A stretch of DNA of 64,000 nt, from the NCBI GenBank assembly GCA_013204985.1, contig JABMLG010000002.1, positions 1 to 64,000 of the forward strand, read 5' to 3'. The position numbers and the translations under genes were made by a program. The notes beneath the pieces are model-generated. The model made no database searches. It was not told the origin of the DNA and worked only from the letters and a program-made list of their open reading frames with translations. Of the stretch, positions 33,783 to 44,596 are shown piece by piece; position 1 is the first letter of the stretch; each line of letters opens with the position of its first letter. This stretch comes from Microbacteriaceae bacterium VKM Ac-2855 (GTDB taxonomy: Bacteria; Actinomycetota; Actinomycetes; Actinomycetales; Microbacteriaceae).

Positions 33783-34582
33783 TTGTCGTTCTCCGCGAGC
33801 CAAGCGAACGACGTCGCGACGCCCTCGAAGACATCGCCGGCGTAGCCGTCGAACTCGACGACGCGCAGGGCGTGAGGAGCGGCCGCGAGGATCGCGGGTA
33901 CGTTCACGTCGCCGGAGCCGGCGGGGAGCTGGCTCGTGAAGGCGTTCGCGAGGGCGTCCGGAACCTTCAGCGCGCTCTCGCTGGAAGGCAGCGCGGTGGC
34001 GATGTCGCCGGCGATGGGGCCGTCCTTGATGTGCAGCGCGACGACGCGGTCGCCGAGCGAGCGGAGGAAGGCGGGGGTGTCGGCGCCGCCGACGGTGGCC
34101 CAGAAGGTGTCGATCTCGAGAACTACCTCGGGCGAGAGCGCCTCGAGGAAATAGTCGTAGACGGGGCGGCCGTCGACCTTGTTCGCGAACTCCCACTGGT
34201 GGTTGTGGTAGCCGAACTTGAGGCCGGAGGCGGCAGCGAGGACGGTCAGCTCGTTCACGCGCTCGGCGATCTTCTTCGCGTCGTCGGCGGTCTGCCAACG
34301 GTCGCTCGGGATGAACGGGTCGATGACCGTTCCGATGCCCAGCTGCACGGCGGCAGCGAAGGCCTTCTCGGGCTCGGTCGAGTCGATGACGGGCGCGTGT
34401 GCGGTCGGTGCGGTGAGGCCGTTGTCGGCGAAGGCCTTCTCGAACTCGTCGGCGCGCTCGACGAACGAGTACGGCTCGACCTTGGTGAAGCCGATCTCGG
34501 CGATGCGGGCGACGGCGGCGGGGAGGTCCGCGGCGATCGCGTCCCTCACGGTGTAGAGCTGTACGGAGGGTGACGAGGACAT
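33779..34582 (-). CDS. Sugar phosphate isomerase/epimerase-like TIM-barrel protein
   Basis: A 267-aa protein of the AP-endonuclease-2/IolE-like TIM-barrel family. Metal and substrate motifs visible are SVQLYTVRDAI at the start, GYHNHQWEF (about residue 120), VLEIDTFWATVGG and VVALHIKDG. These carry the expected His and Glu ligands. The exact sugar is unknown. It is the first gene of a two-gene operon with the oxidoreductase and is divergent from glycerate kinase. A palindromic operator candidate lies midway between them. Confidence 0.9.
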   Translation of the reverse strand: MSSSPSVQLYTVRDAIAADLPAAVARIAEIGFTKVEPYSFVERADEFEKAFADNGLTAPTAHAPVIDSTEPEKAFAAAVQLGIGTVIDPFIPSDRWQTADDAKKIAERVNELTVLAAASGLKFGYHNHQWEFANKVDGRPVYDYFLEALSPEVVLEIDTFWATVGGADTPAFLRSLGDRVVALHIKDGPIAGDIATALPSSESALKVPDALANAFTSQLPAGSGDVNVPAILAAAPHALRVVEFDGYAGDVFEGVATSFAWLAENDK

Positions 34583-34675
34583 GGGACGGTACTCCTTTGT
34601 AGACCGGGCGCTCGCGGATCTGAACGCGTGTACGTGGCGGCAAGCGGCTCAGGACTCGAACCGCCGAGGGTTAAC

Positions 34676-34688
34676 TTACCACTGGTAA
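34676..34688. promoter_or_regulatory. Palindromic operator candidate in divergent region
   Basis: TTACCACTGGTAA has perfect 5-bp arms around ACT and AT-rich flanks. It stands almost exactly midway between the divergent starts at 34582 and 34782. The regulator is not identified. Confidence 0.5.
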
Positions 34689-34781
34689 ATTTGTCGGACA
34701 AGTACGTTTCGCAGGTTGTTGCATCCGAATGCGGAATGCGTTTTCCTCGCGACGTGGCCGCGTCTGCAGGAGGATGGGGGC

Positions 34782-35876
34782 ATGAGCATCGCCGCCCGCC
34801 GCATCGTCATCGCCCCCGACTCGTTCAAAGGATCCGCCTCGGCGGTCGAGGTCGCGTCCGCGCTGGCCGAGGGATGGCGCTCCGTGCATCCGCACGACGA
34901 GATCGTGCTCGCTCCGATGGCCGATGGCGGAGAAGGCACGGTCGACGCATTCGCTGTGGCGGTGCCCGGTTCCGTTCGGAACGCGGTGACCGTGACGGGC
35001 CCGGACGGCGCAGCGGTGTCGACGGAGTGGCTGATGCTGCCGGACGGCGCGGCGGTCGTCGAACTCGCGTCGGCGAGCGGCATCACCCTGCTGCATCCGC
35101 TCGCGCCGCTCACGGCGCACACGCGCGGGTTCGGGCACGCGATCGCTGCGGCGCTCGACGGGGGAGCGACGTCGCTGCTGCTCGCGATCGGCGGTAGCGC
35201 GTCGACGGACGGTGGGGTCGGCGCGCTGCGTGAACTCGGGGCGCGCTTCCTCGACGTGAACGGCCACGACATCGGCGAAGGCGGTGAGGCGCTGCACGAC
35301 CTGGCGGATGTGGAGCTCGCGGGGTTGCGGCCGGTGCCGCGCGGTGGCGCGCGCATCCTGAGTGACGTGACGAATCCGTTGCTCGGAGACTCGGGTGCCG
35401 CCCACGTCTTCGGTCCGCAGAAGGGCGCGAGCATCGACGACGTGCTGCGACTGGACGACGGGTTGCGGCACCTGGCGTCGCACCTCGACGCTGACGCGGA
35501 GGCGGCCGGGGCCGGGGCTGCGGGTGGAACCGGTTTCGGGCTGCTCGCCTGGGGTGCCCGCCTCGCCGCCGGTTCTGCCGCGGTGGGGGAGGCGCTGGGC
35601 CTCGCCGGGATCGTCGCCGGCGCGGATGTGGTGCTCACCGGAGAGGGCCGCTTCGACGCGCAATCGATGGCCGGAAAGGTCCCCTCCTACGTGCTCTCCC
35701 TCGCGGCGGATGCGGGAGCGAGCGTCGGCCTCGTCGCGGGCGCGGTGCAGGCGCCCACGGACGCCTTCGCGGCCGCCATCGCGCTGGTCGACGTCGCGGG
35801 CTCCGTCGACGAGGCGATCGCGCATCCGCTGCCGGCGCTGCGGGAGGCCGGCGCGCGGCTGGCCCGTGCACTCTGA
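34782..35876 (+). CDS. Glycerate kinase
   Basis: A 364-aa glycerate kinase of the GarK/GlxK family, which phosphorylates glycerate with ATP. It begins RRIVIAPDSFKGSASAVEVA, the family signature. The motifs APMADGGEGTVDAF, IGGSASTDGGVGALRELGA and GEGRFDAQSMAGKVP are all present. Length is typical. The ATG at 34782 follows CAGGAGGATGGGGG. It is divergent from the isomerase/oxidoreductase operon and could share its operator, feeding a degradation product into glycolysis. Confidence 0.94.
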   Translation: MSIAARRIVIAPDSFKGSASAVEVASALAEGWRSVHPHDEIVLAPMADGGEGTVDAFAVAVPGSVRNAVTVTGPDGAAVSTEWLMLPDGAAVVELASASGITLLHPLAPLTAHTRGFGHAIAAALDGGATSLLLAIGGSASTDGGVGALRELGARFLDVNGHDIGEGGEALHDLADVELAGLRPVPRGGARILSDVTNPLLGDSGAAHVFGPQKGASIDDVLRLDDGLRHLASHLDADAEAAGAGAAGGTGFGLLAWGARLAAGSAAVGEALGLAGIVAGADVVLTGEGRFDAQSMAGKVPSYVLSLAADAGASVGLVAGAVQAPTDAFAAAIALVDVAGSVDEAIAHPLPALREAGARLARAL

Positions 35877-36183
35877 GCCCATCGCTCGAAGTCCGAGCGC
35901 CCGAAGTCCGTGCGTGCGGCGAAGCCGCTGTCGAAGCGAATCGTCGTACGCGGATCTCGGACGCTCTGCGGTGCTCGGGCAGCTGCGTGAGCCGACCGCG
36001 GCCGGGCGACGAGGAACGAGGAGCGAGGCGAATATCCACTGTCGGTGGTGCGGCGTAGCGTTCGGATATGGGAACAGCGACACGCCCGCGAGCGTTATCA
36101 ACAGGGAACAAACTTCGTCCCTCCACAGCTGTGGAGAGCCGCCCCCCACCGGCGGAAATCCGGGGCTCCGCGCGAGGTGTCCT

Positions 36184-36192
36184 GTGTATAAC
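36184..36192 (-). promoter_or_regulatory. DnaA-box match
   Basis: TGTGTATAA is the complement of TTATACACA, a perfect match to the DnaA consensus TTATNCACA. A one-mismatch site (TTATCAACA) lies at 36095-36103. DnaA control of ribonucleotide reductase is known in other bacteria, but the role here is inferred. Confidence 0.45.
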
Positions 36193-36228
36193 TCCCGGTG
36201 TCTTGGTGGAAAACTACACAAATGTAAC

Positions 36229-36244
36229 TACTGCATCTAGTGAT
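36229..36244. promoter_or_regulatory. NrdR box 1
   Basis: CTACTGCATCTAGTGA agrees with the core of the NrdR consensus ACACWATATATWGTGT. The right half is nearly perfect and the left half is weaker. It is paired with box 2 at a start-to-start distance of 32 bp, about three helical turns, which is the usual arrangement. Confidence 0.7.
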
Positions 36245-36260
36245 GCTCCCCGGCGGCTGC

Positions 36261-36276
36261 CCCTATATGTAGTATT
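36261..36276. promoter_or_regulatory. NrdR box 2
   Basis: CCCCTATATGTAGTAT matches the central CTATATNTAG of the NrdR consensus very well. With box 1 it predicts repression of nrdHIEF by NrdR when dATP is high. Confidence 0.78.
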
Positions 36277-36416
36277 GGTCCACCGGCAACGACGAGCCCC
36301 GAATTTCGGGCCCACCGGCCGAGGCGCCCCTCGTGAGCGCGCACCCCAGAGCATCGAAGAACACCTCACCAGAGACCATCGCAGGCCCCGAAAGCCCGCG
36401 GAAAGGACGACGACAC

Positions 36417-36638
36417 ATGGCTGTCACGGTCTACACCAAGCCCTCGTGCGTTCAGTGCACCGCTACCTACCGCGCACTCGACAGCAAGGGCATCGAGTAC
36501 GAGGTGTTCGACCTCTCGGTCGACGAGAAGGCGCTCGAGGCCGTCAAGGCGCTCGGCTACCTCCAGGCTCCCGTCGTCATCACCGACGACGACCACTGGA
36601 GCGGGTTCCGCCCCGACAAGATCGCGACGCTGGCCTAG
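36417..36638 (+). CDS. nrdH: Glutaredoxin-like protein NrdH
   Basis: A 73-aa redoxin that reduces the class Ib ribonucleotide reductase. The active site CVQC is at residues 11-14 ([17 protein letters not shown]), and the NrdH-specific WSGFRPDKI ends the protein. The ATG at 36417 follows GGAAAGGA. It is the first gene of nrdHIEF, downstream of two NrdR boxes. Confidence 0.96.
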   Translation: MAVTVYTKPSCVQCTATYRALDSKGIEYEVFDLSVDEKALEAVKALGYLQAPVVITDDDHWSGFRPDKIATLA

Positions 36639-36763
36639 TCCGCACGCCCCTCCTCTTCGTCGGTCCGGGCCGGCCTTGGCCCCCGGGCCGACGAACAGGC
36701 TTCCGCAACGGAAGCCACCACCATCAGTACGGCAGCACGATCCGCAGGGGATGATCCATCACC

Positions 36764-37176
36764 GTGCCCGATCTCGTGTACTTCTCCAGCGCCTCCGGCA
36801 ACACCCATCGCTTCATCGAGAAGCTCGGACGCCCGGCGGCACGCATCCCGCTCCACTCACACCAGGACGGTGTTCCTCAGGACACCCTCCGCGTCACCGA
36901 ACCCTACGTTCTCGTGCTGCCCACCTACGGCGGCGGGATCCACGGGGGAGCGGTGCCCAAGCAGGTCATCCGGTTCCTCAACGATCCGGGCAACCGCTCG
37001 CTCATCCGCGGCGTCATCGGCGCGGGAAACACCAACTTCGGCGAGGCCTACTGCCTCGCCGGGGACATCATCGCTCGCAAGTGCACGGTGCCCCACCTCT
37101 ATCGATTCGAAGTCTTCGGTACGTCCGACGACGTCGAAGCCGTCTCACACGGATTGGAAACGTTTTGGAAGCAGCA

Positions 37177-37180
<4 letters not shown>
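36764..37180 (+). CDS. nrdI: Flavodoxin-like NrdI
   Basis: A 138-aa flavoprotein that supplies the oxidant for assembling the Mn-tyrosyl cofactor of NrdF. It starts [19 protein letters not shown], the NrdI FMN-phosphate loop, and contains VLPTYGGG and [18 protein letters not shown]. The start is a GTG at 36764. Its stop overlaps the nrdE start, so the two are coupled. Confidence 0.95.
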
Positions 37181-40409
<3,229 letters not shown>

Positions 40410-40490
40410 TCACTCAGGGACGTCCAGCATCGGGCTGCGCCGGTTCGCGACCGAACGTCTCACAATCTGCGCGTCGCGGGTGGTCATCCG

Positions 40491-40904
40491 TCAATCAGGT
40501 GTCGACGGACTCGAAGCCAGGGCCGCCTCGATCCTCGCGATCAACGCCGGCGCGTACACGCTCACGGTGAGCCACAGGCGACCGTTGTCGAGTTCGGCAT
40601 ACTCGTGGGCGGCGATGTTGCGGGTGCGGCGAAGGCCTTGCACGGCGTCGGGCGGCAGCTGAGAGACGATCTCCGGGAGCAGTTCGCGGGTCACGAAGTC
40701 GGCCAGATTGATGATCGCGAGGGTGCCGATGTCGTGCGTGTCGGATTGCTCCGCGACGAACGCAGCCTCTCCGTCCCGTGTCGCGCGCTCGAGGCGGTGG
40801 CGTAGCCGAGCCAGTTGGGTGAGCTGACGCTGATGTTTCGACGTATCCGGAGCCGCCGCGCGGGGTCGACTCCGGAAACTCCGTTCGGGCGTGCCCCCGT
40901 TCAC
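40491..40904 (-). CDS. HEPN-domain toxin (HepT-like)
   Basis: A 137-aa protein of the HEPN/DUF86 family. It shows the toxin motif RX4HXY as RNIAAHEY at residues 95-102. In HepT toxins Arg and His cut RNA, and the Tyr is the residue AMPylated by the MNT antitoxin. The GTG at 40904 overlaps the stop of the upstream MNT gene. The N-terminal 25 residues are basic and disordered-looking, so the true start might be further in. With its partner it forms a type VII-like toxin-antitoxin pair. Confidence 0.83.
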   Translation of the reverse strand: MNGGTPERSFRSRPRAAAPDTSKHQRQLTQLARLRHRLERATRDGEAAFVAEQSDTHDIGTLAIINLADFVTRELLPEIVSQLPPDAVQGLRRTRNIAAHEYAELDNGRLWLTVSVYAPALIARIEAALASSPSTPD

Positions 40905-41365
40905 AGCGGTACCGCCTGCTCCCGGATCAGTCGTACGACGTCGCTTCGAGGATCGTCGATGACGGCATCGACCGGGAAGCCGAGGATGTCCTCGGCGGCG
41001 CCGCGAAAGGCCGCGAGGCGGAGAAAGTCGACGTCGTCGTCGGCTCCGACCAGGAGGTCGACGTCGCTGCGCTCGGTGTCCGTGCCGCGAATCGTCGATC
41101 CGAAGACGCGGACATCGTGCAGTCCGTAGGACGCGGCGAGGTCGCGGATGCTCTCCGCGTAGAGCTCCAGCGGGATCGACGGCCGCAGGCGCGCAGCGGA
41201 AAGGATCCGGGAGACGAGCTCGGGACTCGCCTCCCTCGTGCCGGACTCGATCGCGGCCAGGTTCGGTTGTTTCATACCGGCCGCCGCGGCGAGATCGCGC
41301 TGCGAGTACCCGATGTCCTCGCGCGCGCGACGGATGAGGTCCGCTGGGCTGGAGGGCGCGGTCAT
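40901..41365 (-). CDS. XRE-MNT fusion antitoxin (nucleotidyltransferase)
   Basis: A 154-aa protein. Residues 8-62 are an XRE helix-turn-helix (AREDIGYSQRDLAAAAGMKQPNLAAIESGTREASPELVSRIL). Residues 75-154 are a minimal nucleotidyltransferase with the catalytic pattern GS(89-90)...D101-V-D103. Standard MNT antitoxins lack the DNA-binding domain. Here one chain probably both represses the operon and modifies the toxin Tyr. That dual role is inferred from the domains. The ATG at 41365 is the first gene of the pair. Confidence 0.85.
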   Translation of the reverse strand: MTAPSSPADLIRRAREDIGYSQRDLAAAAGMKQPNLAAIESGTREASPELVSRILSAARLRPSIPLELYAESIRDLAASYGLHDVRVFGSTIRGTDTERSDVDLLVGADDDVDFLRLAAFRGAAEDILGFPVDAVIDDPRSDVVRLIREQAVPL

Positions 41366-41433
41366 ATCCCCACGATATCAGCATGGCCGTTCTCGGCTCA
41401 GCTCGATTCCGCGAGCCGCTCGCATGTGACAGG

Positions 41434-41754
41434 TCAGCTGTCCTCCGCGAGGCGCTTGATCGCGGTGAGGCGTGCATCCCACGCGCTGCCGACGGCGTCG
41501 AGGCGACGGGCGACGGCGTTGAGTTCCGAACCGACGACGCGGTAGCGCAGTTCGCGGCCGACGCGGAACGGTTCGACGACGCCGACCTCGTGCAGAACGG
41601 TGAGGTGTTTCGCGATCGCCTGACGGGTCACCGGCAGGCGGTCGGCGAGAGCGGATGCGGATGCCTCGCCCTCGCCGAGCGCCTGCAGGATGCTCCACCG
41701 GGTTTCGTCGCCGAGCGCGGCGAACACGGCGACCAGGCCGGGCGATGCGGTCAC
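41434..41754 (-). CDS. ArsR-family winged-helix regulator
   Basis: A 106-aa regulator with the ArsR/HTH_20 pattern ALGDETRWSILQALGEGEASASALADRLPVTRQAIAKHLTVLHEVGVVE. It lacks the Cys metal site of classical ArsR. The GTG at 41754 overlaps the stop of the AHSA1-type gene. This regulator-plus-SRPBCC pairing is common in actinobacteria and suggests autoregulation; the ligand is unknown. Confidence 0.88.
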   Translation of the reverse strand: MTASPGLVAVFAALGDETRWSILQALGEGEASASALADRLPVTRQAIAKHLTVLHEVGVVEPFRVGRELRYRVVGSELNAVARRLDAVGSAWDARLTAIKRLAEDS

Positions 41755-42215
41755 GACGAGAGCAGGGCGACCAGCTTGTCGAGCTCGCTGTTCCACCCCT
41801 GACGGTGATCCTCGAGGTTCGCCAACGGCGCCGACGTGGTCTCGAAGCCGGTCTCGACGACCGTGAGCTGCGTGCCTCCATGGACCTCTTCGAGGGTGAA
41901 GGTGAAAACAGTCGAATTGTCTTCGTCCACGGCGGTGGGGGAGGTGCCGAGCGCGTCGTCGTTGTTCCAGCGGAACGAGATCAGCCGTGGCGCATCCAGC
42001 TCTTCGATGCGCACGGGGATCGGGTCGCGGCCCTCCCAGGTGAGCGTGCCTTCGGGGCCGTCGAAGGATGCCTGGCCGAACCATTGCGAGATGGACGCGG
42101 GTTCGGAGACGGCGCGGAACACCTTCTCGATCGAGGCGTTGATGTGGATCGTGCGACGGACGCTGAAGGCCGCCTCGTCGATGACGGATTCGGATGTACT
42201 CACGGTGCTCATCAT
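41751..42215 (-). CDS. SRPBCC/AHSA1-domain protein
   Basis: A 154-aa START-like fold protein (activator of Hsp90 ATPase homologue 1-like). Family landmarks are RRTIHINASIEKVFRAVSEPASISQWF near residues 20-45 and TQLTVVETGFE, plus a closing helix WNSELDKLVALL. The start is Met-Met at 42215 after AAGGAAG. It is cotranscribed with, and overlaps, the ArsR-type gene. No function is proven for most members. Confidence 0.88.
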   Translation of the reverse strand: MMSTVSTSESVIDEAAFSVRRTIHINASIEKVFRAVSEPASISQWFGQASFDGPEGTLTWEGRDPIPVRIEELDAPRLISFRWNNDDALGTSPTAVDEDNSTVFTFTLEEVHGGTQLTVVETGFETTSAPLANLEDHRQGWNSELDKLVALLSS

Positions 42216-42301
42216 GCTTCCTTCCGGCTACGGCCGGAACATCCGACCTGCAACTCGATCATTGCAGGAAGAGAAACATACTGCAATCAAAAAGTTGCAC
42301 A

Positions 42302-42877
42302 TCACCCTAGTTCCAACCGCATCAGCACCCGCGGGAACCCGTTCAGGACCGAATCCGTATCAGCGGCGTGCGTGAATCCGGCCTTCTCGAACAGCCTTCG
42401 GGTGCCGACGTACGCCATCGTCAGATCGACCTTCTTCGTGCCGTTGTCGACCGGGTAGCCCTCGATCGCCGGGGCGCCGTGTGCACGCGCGAAGTCGACC
42501 GCGCCGGCGAGCAGGGCATGCGAAATCCCTGATCCACGGTGGCCGGGGCGTACCCGGACGCACCAGACCGACCAGACGTCGAGGTCGTCGACGTGCGGGA
42601 TCTTGCGGTTCGTCGCGAAGCTGGTGTCGGCTCGCGGATGCACGGCCGCCCAGCCGACGACGTCATCGCCATCGTACGCGAGCACGCCGGGAGGCGGATC
42701 CTGGCGAACGAGCGCGCGCACCCTCTCGCCCCGAGCGGTGCCGCTCAGCTCTCGATTCTCGGCCGAGCTCGTCAGTCGATAGCTCAGGCACCAGCAGACG
42801 TTCGCATCCGGCCTTTTCGGCCCGACCATCGTCGCCACGTCGGCGTACTCGGAGGCGGGCCGCACCTCGATCCCCAT
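42302..42877 (-). CDS. GNAT-family N-acetyltransferase
   Basis: A 191-aa acetyltransferase. The acetyl-CoA loop is VRVRPGHRGSGISHALLAGAVDFARAHGA (about residues 105-130). It ends with the GTRRLFEKAGF pattern of the fold. A Cys/Trp-rich section (NVCWCLSYRL) near residue 30 is typical of a subgroup with this motif. The ATG at 42877 has AGGG upstream; an in-frame TTG at 42904 is less likely. The substrate is unknown. Confidence 0.85.
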   Translation of the reverse strand: MGIEVRPASEYADVATMVGPKRPDANVCWCLSYRLTSSAENRELSGTARGERVRALVRQDPPPGVLAYDGDDVVGWAAVHPRADTSFATNRKIPHVDDLDVWSVWCVRVRPGHRGSGISHALLAGAVDFARAHGAPAIEGYPVDNGTKKVDLTMAYVGTRRLFEKAGFTHAADTDSVLNGFPRVLMRLELG

Positions 42878-42916
42878 ATCGGTACCCTGCCACCCGATGG
42901 GCAACCGATCAACCGG

Positions 42917-44062
42917 CTACGCCGATGACCGCTCGCGTCGCCGGGCGGCCAGCGCCCGCGTCACCGCGGCGCGCACCGCATCCGTGTTGCGTTCGGTGGC
43001 GAAGCCGAACGCCCAGCCGACGGCCATCGCGAGCGCGATGATCGCGATCACACCGCACCAGCCGAGCAGGTCCGGCGCCCAGCGGGACTGACCGGCTCCG
43101 AAGAACGTGGCTTCGAGGAGAACCAACAGTGCGAGGTGCGTCGCGTAGAGCGAGTAGGAGTAGCTCGACACCCAGGAGCCGAAGCGGAACGCGTGGCGCA
43201 CGACCAGCGGACTGCGCTCGGCCGGGCGCAGCAGTGTGCAGATCAGCAGCGCGGTGACGAGGGTCAGCGCCCACGTCGTCACGCCGATGTTGTCGGGTTC
43301 GGCCTTCGCGAGACGGTCGGCCGTCATCGCGATGAACAGTGCACCGAGAGCGATGGTCGTGCTGGTCACGATCGCGACGCGACTCATCCGGGCGAGTAGC
43401 GAGCGGATGCGCTCCGCCTGCCACGCGACGGCCGCACCCGCGGCCCACGACAGGAACAGGATCGTCCCGATCGGTCCGAGGACAACGATCACCGCCGCGG
43501 TCGCCACGCCGAACAGGACGCGCCGGAGTGCCGAGCCGCGAACGATGCCGATCAACAGCAGGGGGAAGAGGAGGTAGTAGCCCGCCTCGAAACCGATCGA
43601 CCAGAGCGCGCGGTTGGATCCGTACGGCTGGAACCAGTTCGGTTCGAGGAAGAAGACGTTGGCGAGCGCGAGGCCGAAGCCGTTGTTCTCCGCGAAGCTG
43701 AACGGACCGTACTGCAGCGAATCCGGAAAGAGGCTCATCCCGATCGTGTCGAGGATCGCGGTGAACAGCACTGCGGGAATGAGCACCAGCCAGAGCCGGG
43801 TCAGTCGTGAGATCAGGTAGCGCGACCACGAGAACGTGCCGCGCCGAACGCCTGCGATCACGCTGCCGCCGACGAAATAGCCGCTCAGCACGAAGAACAC
43901 GATCACCGCGCCGTGACCGAACGAGGTGAGCAGGTACGCCGCTGAGAGCAACGGGTTCATCTCGACGTCGTCGGCCGGAACCAGGAAGGCCTGTCGCGCG
44001 TGCGCGGCGAGGACAAGGAACGCCGCGCAGGCGCGGATGGAGTCCAGTGCCAGATTCTTCAC
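42917..44062 (-). CDS. Acyltransferase family 3 membrane protein
   Basis: A 381-aa membrane acyltransferase (OafA-like). It begins LALDSIRACAAFLVLAAHARQAF, which contains the family's R-(x)-H pair. The second motif is VIVFFVLSGYFVGGSVI. About ten membrane segments are present, and no extracellular SGNH domain. Such enzymes O-acylate cell-surface sugars. The GTG at 44062 follows a GGGGGG run; more upstream starts are possible. It stands alone, with no glycan gene next to it. Confidence 0.85.
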   Translation of the reverse strand: MKNLALDSIRACAAFLVLAAHARQAFLVPADDVEMNPLLSAAYLLTSFGHGAVIVFFVLSGYFVGGSVIAGVRRGTFSWSRYLISRLTRLWLVLIPAVLFTAILDTIGMSLFPDSLQYGPFSFAENNGFGLALANVFFLEPNWFQPYGSNRALWSIGFEAGYYLLFPLLLIGIVRGSALRRVLFGVATAAVIVVLGPIGTILFLSWAAGAAVAWQAERIRSLLARMSRVAIVTSTTIALGALFIAMTADRLAKAEPDNIGVTTWALTLVTALLICTLLRPAERSPLVVRHAFRFGSWVSSYSYSLYATHLALLVLLEATFFGAGQSRWAPDLLGWCGVIAIIALAMAVGWAFGFATERNTDAVRAAVTRALAARRRERSSA

Positions 44063-44167
44063 GCCGATCCCCCCGAGTTCGATGAAGACTCCGTCGGCTG
44101 CATACCGAACGTATCGGCAACAGATGTCGGCCTGCAAGGGAGTCAAGGATCTGGCCCGGGTCGCGGC

Positions 44168-44455
44168 TCAGGCGCCGACGCTCAACCGCACCGTCACGAC
44201 GTCGTCCACCTCGACGCCCTCGGCGCGGCGCACGGCGGTCTTGATCGGCACGATGAACGCGCCGTCCTTCGGCCAGAGCGAGGTGGTGAAGCTGCTCGCG
44301 CCGAGCTGGGCGGTCACAGGGATCATGCCCCAGCCGTAACTCACGTGCGCAGCGACGGCGTCGATCGCGGCGCACTCATCGGGCGGCACGGTGACGAAGT
44401 GCCAGGGCGCGGGGCCGCGCCAGAACCAGATCGGGCCGGTGATCTCGAATTCCAC
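44168..44455 (-). CDS. DUF1905-domain protein
   Basis: A 95-aa beta-rich protein of the DUF1905 family, recognised from FEITGPIWFWRGPAPWHFVTVP at the start, GWGMIPVTAQLG and KDGAFIVPIK in the middle and GVEVDDVVTVRLSV at the end. It has no known function. It is divergent from the ClpC-like gene. Confidence 0.85.
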   Translation of the reverse strand: MEFEITGPIWFWRGPAPWHFVTVPPDECAAIDAVAAHVSYGWGMIPVTAQLGASSFTTSLWPKDGAFIVPIKTAVRRAEGVEVDDVVTVRLSVGA

Positions 44456-44494
44456 GCGGTAAGGATACGAAGATCGAGGCTCCTGGGAGAAGTT

Positions 44495-44504
44495 GAGTCG
44501 ACTC
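44495..44504. promoter_or_regulatory. GAGTCGACTC palindrome upstream of the ClpC-like gene
   Basis: A perfect 10-bp palindrome carrying TTGAGT and ACTCGA halves resembles a contracted HAIR site. It lies in the same region as the full HAIR match at 44554 and could be an additional regulator site. Confidence 0.35.
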
Positions 44505-44526
44505 GACTAAAGTTTTCGCGGACTCG

Positions 44527-44551
44527 GGAATACCCGAACCACGCCCGCGTT
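44527..44551 (+). promoter_or_regulatory. SigR/SigH-type stress promoter
   Basis: GGAAT (44527-44531) and GTT (44549-44551) are separated by 17 bp, matching the ECF SigR/SigH consensus GGAAT-N16..19-GTT. The start would fall at about 44558, within the HAIR element. Confidence 0.55.
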
Positions 44552-44553
44552 TA

Positions 44554-44574
44554 CTTGAGTGCAACCGACTCATG
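44554..44574. promoter_or_regulatory. HAIR element (HspR-binding site)
   Basis: CTTGAGT, a 7-bp spacer and ACTCATG match the HAIR consensus CTTGAGT-N7-ACTCAAG at 13 of 14 positions. It lies about 22 bp before the TTG start of the ClpC-like gene, so HspR would block this promoter at normal temperature. Confidence 0.75.
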
Positions 44575-44596
44575 TTTCATCACCAAGGAGGATTTG

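Larger units (their letters stand above)
35877..36416. other. Long upstream region of nrdHIEF
   Basis: These 540 bp contain no convincing gene. They hold two NrdR boxes (36229 and 36261), a perfect DnaA-box match (36184-36192) and a near match (36095-36103). The region is less GC-rich around 36080-36280 than the surrounding sequence, as expected for a promoter region. Confidence 0.65.

Noticed and set aside
32682-34643. A 653-residue fusion of oxidoreductase and isomerase region
   Set aside because: The upstream half is an out-of-frame shadow of the isomerase gene. The true oxidoreductase starts at GTG 33782, overlapping the isomerase stop.
36095-36192. DnaA boxes considered as a replication origin
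   Set aside because: Only one perfect and one near box are present. There is no box cluster and no dnaA or dnaN gene.
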